Positions 8,227 to 14,729 of a DNA stretch of 64,000 nucleotides are shown piece by piece. This DNA comes from JBBRDU01 sp038203615 (lineage in GTDB: Bacteria > Verrucomicrobiota > Verrucomicrobiia > Chthoniobacterales > UBA10450), in contig JBBRDU010000008.1 of assembly GCA_038203615.1 (NCBI GenBank), forward strand, positions 1 to 64,000, read 5' to 3'. How positions within the stretch are numbered: position 1 is the stretch's first letter; the number at the start of each line of letters is the position of its first letter. The translations under genes were made by a program, and so were the position numbers. Below the pieces are notes generated by a model. The model saw only the letters and a list, made by a program, of their open reading frames with translations. It was not told the DNA's origin and searched no databases.

Positions 8227-8780
8227 GCCTTGATTAACCACACTCCCTCATCTTCTCCTTCGGCGCCCAGTCTCACCCGCACCTTGTCAGGCGGTGCTGT
8301 GGGTAAATTTTTGCCGACGTAATCAGCCCGGATTGGCAGCTCGCGATGGCCGCGATCGATCAGCACGGCCAGTTGGATCCGGGCGGGACGTCCAAACGAT
8401 CCAATCGCATCCATGGCTGCGCGCACGGTCCGGCCCGTGTAAAAAACGTCATCGACAATAATGATGGTGCGGCCTTCCAGCGGAAGCGGGAGCTGCGACG
8501 CGCGCACGACCGGTAACTCCGCGCGGGTGCCGACGTCGTCCCGGTGCATGGCCACATCAATGATGCCGGTCGCAATTTCTTTCTGCTCAATCGCACGAAT
8601 GAAGCCGGCGATGCGCCGGGCAATCTCGGTGCCGCGCGAAGGAATCCCGGCGAGAGCCACGGAATGAAGTTCCGGGTTCCGCTCGATAATCTCGTGCGCG
8701 ATCCGGCGCAGAGCACGTTCAATGGCCGGCGCATCCATGACCGGGAGACCGGCCGTTTCTGACTGTTTGGGGTCGTTCAT
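8223..8780 (-). CDS. pyrR: PyrR, pyrimidine operon RNA-binding regulator / uracil phosphoribosyltransferase
   Basis: 185 residues. PyrR binds pyr mRNA in a UMP/UTP-dependent way and often has uracil phosphoribosyltransferase activity. The PRPP-binding motif TIIIVDDVFYTGRTVRAAMDAI is intact, and the N-terminal ALRRIAHEIIERN and GIPSRGTEIARRIA blocks match the family. It is the first gene of pyrR-pyrB-pyrC. Its ATG at 8780 is preceded by the Shine-Dalgarno AAGGAA (8785-8790), which directly abuts an RNA hairpin matching the PyrR binding-loop consensus (8792-8809). This suggests autogenous translational repression of the operon. Confidence 0.96.
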   Translation of the reverse strand: MNDPKQSETAGLPVMDAPAIERALRRIAHEIIERNPELHSVALAGIPSRGTEIARRIAGFIRAIEQKEIATGIIDVAMHRDDVGTRAELPVVRASQLPLPLEGRTIIIVDDVFYTGRTVRAAMDAIGSFGRPARIQLAVLIDRGHRELPIRADYVGKNLPTAPPDKVRVRLGAEGEDEGVWLIKA

Positions 8781-8784
8781 CGTA

Positions 8785-8809
8785 TTCCTTCGCGACCTCG
8801 CAGGATCGC
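8785..8809 (-). promoter_or_regulatory. PyrR-type RNA binding hairpin overlapping the pyrR ribosome binding region
   Basis: On the minus strand the pyrR leader reads GCGAUCCUGCGAGGUCGC (8809-8792), then one base, then the Shine-Dalgarno AAGGAA (8790-8785) and the start codon at 8780. The 14-base core GAUCCUGCGAGGUC matches the known PyrR binding-loop consensus ARUCCNGNGAGGYU at 12 of 14 positions, and the two mismatched end bases form a G-C pair. GCGA/UCGC closes the stem. There is no terminator or antiterminator between hairpin and gene, so control is most simply by blocking translation. Confidence 0.8.
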
Positions 8810-8827
8810 ATTAAAGGAACAAAAAAA

Positions 8828-9067
8828 TCAGGAGGTTTTCTTGGTCCCCTCCTTCAGTCTTTTGTCTCTCCAACTGGAGCGATGTTTCACAATCCAGTCA
8901 AGCAGCGCCTTCTCAAACCCGATATCGGTCCCGGCCTTCTCGCTTTCAATCCATTTATGCTTCAGGATTTCCTCGCGTTCGGCCAGGAACTCTTTGTAGA
9001 GCACCGAGTTCTTAACGAACTGGGTTCGATCCTCTTGCATAGTGGGCATGGGGCGACCTTTTTCCAT
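8828..9067 (-). CDS. Small conserved-looking hypothetical protein (79 aa)
   Basis: 79 residues, charged and predicted mainly helical, with the well-formed segment YKEFLAEREEILKHKWIESEKAGTDIGFEKALLDWIVKHRSSWR. No signal peptide, membrane segment or metal motif is visible. The start at 9067 (MEKGRPMPTM) is followed by a second ATG at 9049, either of which could be used. It lies 48 bases upstream of pyrR on the same strand, so it might share the transcript, but its stop precedes the PyrR hairpin. The protein-like composition and regular helix pattern support a real gene; no function is assigned. Confidence 0.7.
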   Translation of the reverse strand: MEKGRPMPTMQEDRTQFVKNSVLYKEFLAEREEILKHKWIESEKAGTDIGFEKALLDWIVKHRSSWRDKRLKEGTKKTS

Positions 9068-9488
9068 AGAATCAAGAATTGGTCAACAGTTATATGACGA
9101 AGCATCGGCCATACCTATTTGGTAAAACATGCGCAAAATGTCCGGTGGCCAGGCCGGATCAGGTCCTCTCTCGAGCGGACTGGCGTCTGACCGAGCACGC
9201 GTGATCCGCGCGACCGGGCCGTTCGAGCTCACCCTTCAGACCGGATCAACCTCCCGTGCCGCCCCGCGCCGCACTCCACGCTCGTCCGGTGCGCGCAGGT
9301 CCGCCTGACTGCAGGCAGACAAAGATTGGGCGAAAATCCAAAACGGGAGATTTTATGCAATAGGCCCGCTTAATTCGCGCGCCTATTGTTTCGTTAGGCT
9401 GGAGGCGAAGGCCAGGCCCGCTCCGCTGAGGAAACGTTGGGAAAGGTTTTGCGTTTTGCTTTTTGGCGAATTGCGTTGAGATATAGCC
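9068..9488. other. 421-base intergenic region with inverted repeats
   Basis: No coding sequence was found. It holds a hairpin at 9299-9320 (GTCCGCCTG-ACTG-CAGGCAGAC, one mismatch) and a perfect 8-bp inverted repeat CAATAGGC-N15-GCCTATTG (9358-9388) followed by TTTC. One copy of the recurrent octamer CGTTAGGC lies at 9392-9399. The inverted repeat at 9358-9388 could be a terminator or part of a structured leader of the downstream zinc-ribbon gene. No convincing promoter was identified. Confidence 0.5.
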
Positions 9489-9701
9489 ATGGCGTTGATG
9501 AAGAAAGAGCTGTTCATCTGCGACCGATGCGGTCTTCGCAAGCGGTTGCCGAGTGCGGCGCGCCATTGGTGCGATAATTGCGACTATGGTGGACATTTCG
9601 AAATGAGACCGGCGCGCGATAAGCGACTGGTCATCACCAACCGCGTCAAACTGCCGGAGCCGGAGCCAAAGCGTGAGCCGGACAATCGGCTCTCTTTCTG
9701 A
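9489..9701 (+). CDS. Small zinc-ribbon protein (70 aa)
   Basis: 70 residues. Two CxxC pairs, ICDRCG and WCDNCD, separated by ~14 residues make a compact zinc ribbon across residues ~9-35. The rest is a basic and proline/glutamate-rich tail (LPEPEPKREPDNRLSF). Such one-ribbon proteins often bind nucleic acid or a ribosomal or RNA polymerase partner, but nothing here fixes a role. It stands alone, preceded by the repeat-rich 9068-9488 region and followed by an inverted repeat. Confidence 0.75.
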   Translation: MALMKKELFICDRCGLRKRLPSAARHWCDNCDYGGHFEMRPARDKRLVITNRVKLPEPEPKREPDNRLSF

Positions 9702-9788
9702 GTCGCTTTAGCTTTTCCTCCTCTCTACGGCTCCTCGCTGTCGTGGCGACCGCTGCTGATTAATCCTGGCCGACACTTGCCTCCACGC

Positions 9789-9915
9789 TGTCATCCTGAG
9801 CGCAGGCGAAGGACCTCGCCGATCCAGACGGGGTCACTCCATGCACCTTGTGTAATCAACGGAACGCATGGGAGGTCCTTCGCCCCCGCCTTGGCGAGGC
9901 TGGCTCAGGATGACA
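9789..9915. repeat. Inverted repeat element with TGTCATCCTGAG ends
   Basis: The 127-bp element starts TGTCATCCTGAGCGC and ends CTCAGGATGACA. Inside the ends, GCGAAGGACCTC (9805 onward) is matched by GAGGTCCTTCGC near 9870-9890, so long arms pair with small interruptions. It occupies most of the gap between the zinc-ribbon gene and mrp. I recall TCATCCTGAG-ended palindromes as common intergenic repeats in soil bacteria, but only this copy is in the window. Confidence 0.7.
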
Positions 9916-9929
9916 GCGCCGTGGGGTCT

Positions 9930-10976
9930 TTACAGCAGCGTTTCGCGCAGATGTTTGGCGATGCGCAGGAACTCCGCCGCCACGGGCGATCGCTCATCTT
10001 CGCCCACAATCGGCATTCCGCGGTCGCCTGCTTCGCGGGTCGCGATGTCGATTGGAATCTGCCCCAGCAGAGGAACACGCAGACGCTTGGCTTCGCGCTC
10101 GCCCCCGCCGTTGCCGAAAATATCGTAACGCTGTCCGTCGCTCGGGCAGAGAAAGTAACTCATGTTCTCAATTAAACCGAGGACCGGCACGTTCACCTTC
10201 TCGAACATGGTGGCCGCTTTGCGCGCATCGATCAGCGCGACTTCCTGCGGGGTCGTCACAATAATGACTCCGGCCAGCGCCACCGTTTGCACAATGGTGA
10301 GCTGAATGTCGCCGGTGCCCGGAGGCAGATCGAGCACGAGATAATCGAGTTCGCCCCATTCCACCTGCCGCAGAAACTGCTGCGTGTAACGCGTTACCAT
10401 CGGTCCACGCAGAATGGCGGGGGACGTATCGTCGAGCAGGAATCCCATCGACATCAGCTTCAGGTTGTATTGCTCGATCGGCACAATCCGATTCTCCTCC
10501 GTCGCCATGGGCCGTTCGCGCGACCCGAACATCAGGGGAATGCTCGGCCCGTAAATGTCGCAGTCACACAGGCCGACCCGGGCCTGGGTTTTTTCCAGCG
10601 CGACCGCCAGATTGGCCGCGACGGTCGATTTGCCGACCCCGCCTTTTCCACTGGCCACGGCGACGACATGCTTGATCCCGGGGAGCTGCGTCGCGCCCAC
10701 GCCGGCTCCGGCGCCTGCTCCGGCCGGAGGCGCCTGGATATCAATCAACACTTTGGCGGCCTGCACTCCACCGATCTGCTGCAGTGCGCTTTCCGCCTCT
10801 CGTTTGATCGTGGCCGGAATGTTCGGGTCGTTTGTGGCGATGGCTAGCTGGACCTGCACGTGGCCGTCCTCAATGCCGATGGCCTTGACCAGGCCGAACG
10901 AAACAATGTCGCGACTGAACCCGGGATATTTCACCCGAGCCAGAGCGTCCTTCACCTGATCTTCTGTGACCGCCAT
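9930..10976 (-). CDS. Mrp/ApbC family Fe-S cluster carrier ATPase
   Basis: 348 residues from the ATG at 10976 (MAVTEDQVKDAL); the longer open frame upstream is not family-like. Residues ~1-80 form a DUF59/MIP18 domain. Residues ~100-340 are the P-loop ATPase, with the deviant Walker motif GKGGVGKST, GLCDCDIYGPSIPLMFG and DYLVLDLPPGTGDIQLT. These proteins carry Fe-S clusters to apo-enzymes as dimers. The usual C-terminal CxxC that holds the bridging cluster reads CPSD here, so only one of the two Cys is present. That makes cluster carriage through the standard site uncertain. Monocistronic, with no suf neighbour within 5 kb. Confidence 0.93.
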   Translation of the reverse strand: MAVTEDQVKDALARVKYPGFSRDIVSFGLVKAIGIEDGHVQVQLAIATNDPNIPATIKREAESALQQIGGVQAAKVLIDIQAPPAGAGAGAGVGATQLPGIKHVVAVASGKGGVGKSTVAANLAVALEKTQARVGLCDCDIYGPSIPLMFGSRERPMATEENRIVPIEQYNLKLMSMGFLLDDTSPAILRGPMVTRYTQQFLRQVEWGELDYLVLDLPPGTGDIQLTIVQTVALAGVIIVTTPQEVALIDARKAATMFEKVNVPVLGLIENMSYFLCPSDGQRYDIFGNGGGEREAKRLRVPLLGQIPIDIATREAGDRGMPIVGEDERSPVAAEFLRIAKHLRETLL

Positions 10977-11083
10977 GATAGGCGGGAAGCTACGCGGCGC
11001 AGCTATCCGGTAAAGAGAAGGCGGGTTTGTCCCGCTTATTTCGTGATTTAAGGGGACCGCTCGCGGAGTTTTCAGAAATATGC

Positions 11084-11089
11084 TATAAT
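11084..11089 (+). promoter_or_regulatory. Extended -10 promoter for the small membrane protein gene
   Basis: TGCTATAAT contains a perfect -10 hexamer TATAAT (11084-11089) with the extended TGn motif. No good -35 lies at the right distance, as expected for an extended -10 promoter. It is 56 bases upstream of the ATG at 11146 and lies in the divergent gap with mrp. Confidence 0.6.
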
Positions 11090-11145
11090 CATTAAAATTA
11101 CGGCCATTCAGACCCTCGGAATCGATCTCTTTTTGCCCATTTTCT

Positions 11146-11493
11146 ATGTCTTTCACCGCTTCAACTGAGATCGAACAACCCCTTGTCTCCGGGCGAGAAT
11201 ATGTTTCCCCCAATGGCCAGGCCCGCCCGATCTCGGTTCCTCCGGCTGAGACCCCCCAGTTGGCCTCCTATCGCAGCCGGAGCCGCAAGAAATGCGTCAC
11301 GTTTCTTCTCTTGGAGAGTCTTGCGCTGGTCCTGCTGACCGGGATAGCCACACTGGCCCTCTCCGAACGGTATCCCCAAGAGTCTTTAACCGCTCTCTTC
11401 CGCGATGCGACCATCGCTCTCGCCGTTCTCGTCGTCGTCCTGCCCGTCTTTTTCTACGGTCTGCCGCGCGAACGATATCGCAGCCGGCGTTAA
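11146..11493 (+). CDS. Small two-helix membrane protein, unknown function
   Basis: 115 residues. A hydrophilic N-terminus of about 50 residues, rich in Pro and Ser, precedes two transmembrane helices: ~53-72 (VTFLLLESLALVLLTGIATL) and ~90-107 (ATIALAVLVVVLPVFFYGL). A short basic tail ends RERYRSRR. No family is recognised. A good extended -10 promoter lies 56 bases upstream. The next gene is convergent, its stop 23 bases away. Confidence 0.65.
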   Translation: MSFTASTEIEQPLVSGREYVSPNGQARPISVPPAETPQLASYRSRSRKKCVTFLLLESLALVLLTGIATLALSERYPQESLTALFRDATIALAVLVVVLPVFFYGLPRERYRSRR

Positions 11494-11515
11494 CGATAGG
11501 CTGCTTCGGAACGTT

Positions 11516-13030
11516 TTATTTTTCGACGGCGGCGGTGCGCGGGAGCGGCCGTTCACTATTGGCCAGCGCATAGGTCGTAACCGCAACCACCGCGGAATTC
11601 TCGGCCAGCTCTTTCGGAATAATCTTATCGAGCGTATCGGCGGCCGTGTGGTGATAATTAAAATAGAAGCGGCTATCCTGAATCGGGCTGAACGCCGGAA
11701 CCCCCGCCTTCTCCATCGGCTCAATGTCGGCACCGCAATGATCGACAAAATTGACCATGCCCGCACCGGATTCCTGCAGAATTGCCGAGACCGGTGCGAG
11801 CATCGACTTCAACTCCGAACTGCCCTTCATGTTCAGTCCGATCGGATGTCCCGCGCCCCCGTCTGTTTCCATCACGCCAAAATGATTCGCCATGTCCTGT
11901 TCATGATCGTGGGCGTAAACCTTGGACCCGGCGGTGCCGTTTTCTTCATTCATCCAGGCAACGACACGAATCGTCCGCTTCGGATGAAGATGCAGTTTTT
12001 GCACAAGGTTGGCCGCCTCCATCGAGACGGCCACCCCGGCGCCGTCGTCAATTGCGCCAGTCCCCAGATCCCATGAATCCAGATGACCCGACGCGATGAC
12101 AATCTGCTCGGGGTGTTCGCTGCCCTTCAGGTCTCCAATGACATTATAGCTCTCGACCTCCGGCAAAGTCTGCGGCGTCATCGTTAACCTCATCTTCACC
12201 GCACCTTGTTGCGTGAGATTCGTAATCAGATCCGCATCTTCCGAGGTGACCGCACCGGCGGGAATTTTGGGCGCGTCGTCGGCGTATCTCGTTTGGCCGG
12301 TGTGTGGAATCCGATACTCCGCGCCGCCCACCGAACGAATGAGACAGGCGACTGCGCCCTGGCGCGCCGCCGCGCTTGGTCCTTCACTGCGATAAACCAC
12401 CGCCTCACCGTAGGCTTCGCCACCGCGTCCTTCCGCCGCGATTTGTTTGTCGAAGGCATAGGTGAAAAGCACAATTTTGCCGGCTACTTTTTCCCGAGGC
12501 AGCGCCTTCAAGGTAGCGAAATCTTTGACGGCAATGATGTCGGCCGTGAGTCCCTCCGCTGGCGTAGCCACGCTCTGTCCGAGCGCGCACAACAGGATTT
12601 TCTGAGTTGTCTTCTCGGCTTGTCCGGGAAATTCCGTTAGGGCAGCGGTCTCTTCGCCGCGCACCCAATGCGGCACCATCACTTTTTCGAGCTGCACTTC
12701 ACAGCCGATCTTCTTCAATTCGGCGGCCACATATTCTACCGCCTTGGCCGCCTGGGCCGATCCGCTCAGGCGCGGCCCGATGTTATTGGAAAGATGAGCC
12801 ACCTGCCGATAGGCATAATCGCTCGTCAAAGCCGCCTGCTGCAACTGTTTCAGATCAGCCAGCGTTTGCGGCGAAAAAACCATGGGCGTCGCGCTCGGGG
12901 ACGGCGACGCCGTGGCGGTGGGTGCGGGTGATCCAGAAACCGCACCGGATTGGGCCTCAGACAGCGAAGGGCAAAGCGACGAGCAAACGAGAAACAAGGC
13001 CAATGAAAAAAGCAGTCGGGATTCGCACAT
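11516..13030 (-). CDS. Secreted M28-family metallopeptidase (carboxypeptidase Q-like)
   Basis: 504 residues. An N-terminal signal peptide (~1-26, LLFSLALFLVCSSLC) is followed by a low-complexity Pro/Thr/Ser linker (30-50), so the enzyme is exported. A PA-like insert covers ~150-270. The M28 catalytic domain follows, with the di-zinc ligands in order: H316 in ASGHLDSWD, D328 in AIDDGAG, Glu pair E362-E363 in NEEN, D390 in METDGG and H461 in YHHTAADT. All ligands are present, so it should be an active aminopeptidase or carboxypeptidase on small peptides. An alternative start is unlikely because the signal peptide begins at the first Met. Monocistronic. Confidence 0.93.
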   Translation of the reverse strand: MCESRLLFSLALFLVCSSLCPSLSEAQSGAVSGSPAPTATASPSPSATPMVFSPQTLADLKQLQQAALTSDYAYRQVAHLSNNIGPRLSGSAQAAKAVEYVAAELKKIGCEVQLEKVMVPHWVRGEETAALTEFPGQAEKTTQKILLCALGQSVATPAEGLTADIIAVKDFATLKALPREKVAGKIVLFTYAFDKQIAAEGRGGEAYGEAVVYRSEGPSAAARQGAVACLIRSVGGAEYRIPHTGQTRYADDAPKIPAGAVTSEDADLITNLTQQGAVKMRLTMTPQTLPEVESYNVIGDLKGSEHPEQIVIASGHLDSWDLGTGAIDDGAGVAVSMEAANLVQKLHLHPKRTIRVVAWMNEENGTAGSKVYAHDHEQDMANHFGVMETDGGAGHPIGLNMKGSSELKSMLAPVSAILQESGAGMVNFVDHCGADIEPMEKAGVPAFSPIQDSRFYFNYHHTAADTLDKIIPKELAENSAVVAVTTYALANSERPLPRTAAVEK

Positions 13031-13154
13031 CCTGAGACTGTGTCAGAAAGGCTGGGATCTTCAATTCTCCCAAGCGTCTCCGCGGTCCTGGGCCGGCTCA
13101 TCAGGGTGGCTGGCGGCTTTTCCGATGGCCGTTCCGGCGAAATATTTGTCTATT

Positions 13155-13571
13155 TCAGGACGTCGCCGCGCGCGGCTTGTAAACGAGGGCCAGGACGATG
13201 CCCAGCAACACGGCCTGCCCCAAACCACTGAAATACCATTTTGCGGCAAGATCGCCGGGCATTGGGATAACGACGTAATTAATCATCACCCATACTTACT
13301 GGAACATTCCCATGATCAAACCGAAAACAATTCCGGTGGAAACAGAACGACCCGCGAAGCCCATCGCCCAAATGATGGCGGCGGTCGCGGCACACAGAAA
13401 TTGGGCGAGCAACATCCAAAGGAAGTGAGTCTGCATCTCCGCATCGGGGCGCCAGAGCGATTGGGTGGCCTTGTAATCCGGCATGAGCCAGACTCCATGG
13501 ATGAGATAGTCCGTTCCGAAGACGACAAGGAAGGCGACGACGATGGCCAGCAGAAGGCGAGGTATATTCAT
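13155..13571 (-). pseudogene. Small integral membrane protein gene interrupted by an in-frame TAA
   Basis: The frame starts at 13571 (MNIPRLLLAIVVAF) and encodes membrane helices typical of a ~138-residue protein. After MGMFQ a TAA stop occurs at 13296-13298. Reading on in the same frame gives VWVMINYVVIPMPGDLAAKW, then FSGLGQAVLLGIVLALVYKP and RAATS before TGA at 13155. That continuation is clearly protein-like and membrane-like, with no frameshift needed. The single change is consistent with CAA to TAA at a Gln codon. It is a recent nonsense mutation, a sequencing error or stop readthrough. The first 91 residues would be made as a truncated product. Confidence 0.75.
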
Positions 13572-13684
13572 AGAACGCGCAGGCTAACAAGTCACCATCT
13601 AACTGGCCAGCCTTCTGTAATCTCCGTTCCGTCCGAACGAGGACAGGTCTGGGGAAGCGGGCCGGATCTTCCCTTAACCGCTCG

Positions 13685-14110
13685 TCAGGTTTTGCGATTC
13701 TCTTCGAAATCAATCAGCTGGCCCATGGTCTGAATGTCGTCGCGGCCTTCCAGGCCCAGCTCTTTTTTGGTGCGTTCCAAGTTGGGCGTGGCAAAGTCAT
13801 GCCAGCCGAGTTTGGAAACAAATCCGTTCCAGACGACCAGGTCCCCCGCGTTCAGGCGACGGCCCCTCTCGAAACACCACTCCAGGATTTCTTCATCGCT
13901 CCCGCCGGCCAGCACGCGCGCTCGCACATCTTCATAGTTTACGCGGAGAAAATTCGAGCAGGCGCCATCAGCGGCCCTGGCCCCTCCCAGGTTCGCCTGG
14001 TAGTCCTGGCCCAGTTCGCCGCGGGCCTGGCGCCGGATTTTGTCCAGCATTCGGCCAAAATAAAGCATCCCCCCGACAGCCTCGGCCGGACTTTTCGGGG
14101 AGTCACTCAC
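13685..14110 (-). CDS. DUF5069 domain protein
   Basis: 141 residues covering the whole DUF5069 family: MLYFGRMLDKIRRQARGELG near the N-terminus, then CSNFLRVNYEDVRARVLAGG, and SDEEILEWCFERGRRLNAGD. It is soluble, with no signal peptide or metal motif. The function of the family is not known. It lies 22 bases before the DUF2059 gene in coordinate order, both on the minus strand, so the two may be co-transcribed with the DUF2059 gene first. Confidence 0.85.
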   Translation of the reverse strand: MSDSPKSPAEAVGGMLYFGRMLDKIRRQARGELGQDYQANLGGARAADGACSNFLRVNYEDVRARVLAGGSDEEILEWCFERGRRLNAGDLVVWNGFVSKLGWHDFATPNLERTKKELGLEGRDDIQTMGQLIDFEENRKT

Positions 14111-14132
14111 AAACAGCTCCGCCGTTCGGGCC

Positions 14133-14642
14133 CTACTTGGTGGTGGCCAGCTGACGCACGAAATCCTCCAGCATGGATTGAAGCTTCACCGTGAGCGGGC
14201 TGATGCGCGATTGCATGAGTGAATTAGCCTTCTGCATGGCGGTCGGATACTTCTCGGTGATCGCTTTGCCCGCCGGGGATCTATAGAACGTGGTGATGGC
14301 GTCGACTTCTTCCTGCGTGAACGTCTCCTTGTAGGACTGCAGGTAGATGTCCTTCACTTTGGAGAAAGAAAGTTCTTCTTTCACCGTCTGTTCGAATTTG
14401 GTGCGGAATTTTTCGACCGCGGCTTTCTGCGCCGGATTCAATTCCTTGCCTTGGATGGATTTTTGCAGGCCTTGCTCCATGCCTTTGGCCATTCCCTCAT
14501 CCATCTGCTTGAGGGCCTGATTGAGCAGCGTTTCCAACTGCATGGCGCGCATCAATTCATTGATGGTCGACTCCGATGGGGTGGCGGCCTGCGTCATCAA
14601 CGCGCAGGCCATGATCAGGAAAAAGCTAATTACATATCGCAT
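14133..14642 (-). CDS. Exported DUF2059 family protein
   Basis: 169 residues from the ATG at 14642 (MRYVISFFLIMACALMTQAA), which opens a clean signal peptide; the longer open frame upstream is not signal-like. The C-terminal region matches DUF2059 (FTQEEVDAITTFYRSPAGKAITEKYP), a periplasmic helical domain of unknown function. The central part is a helical bundle with MDEGMAKGMEQGLQ. A truncated paralogue with its upstream flank lies at 20291-20476, beyond the giant gene, in the same orientation. The pair brackets that gene as diverged direct repeats. Confidence 0.88.
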   Translation of the reverse strand: MRYVISFFLIMACALMTQAATPSESTINELMRAMQLETLLNQALKQMDEGMAKGMEQGLQKSIQGKELNPAQKAAVEKFRTKFEQTVKEELSFSKVKDIYLQSYKETFTQEEVDAITTFYRSPAGKAITEKYPTAMQKANSLMQSRISPLTVKLQSMLEDFVRQLATTK

Positions 14643-14690
14643 AAAGGCTGCGACGGTACAGCTGGCTTCCGCGGAAGCCAAATCAGAAAG
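14470..14690. repeat. Long diverged direct repeat, copy 1 (DUF2059 5' region)
   Basis: The first ~60 codons of the DUF2059 gene and ~40 bases upstream are repeated at 20297-20510 in the same orientation, at roughly 80 percent identity by eye. Conserved blocks include CATTCCCTCATCCATCTG and CGCATCAATTCAT within the gene and ATATCGCATAA at its start. The two copies flank the 5.2-kb repeat-protein gene. Confidence 0.75.
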
Positions 14691-14729
14691 CGTGTTATTC
14701 TATCCTGAGACGGAGCGAGCGCGCGCTTC

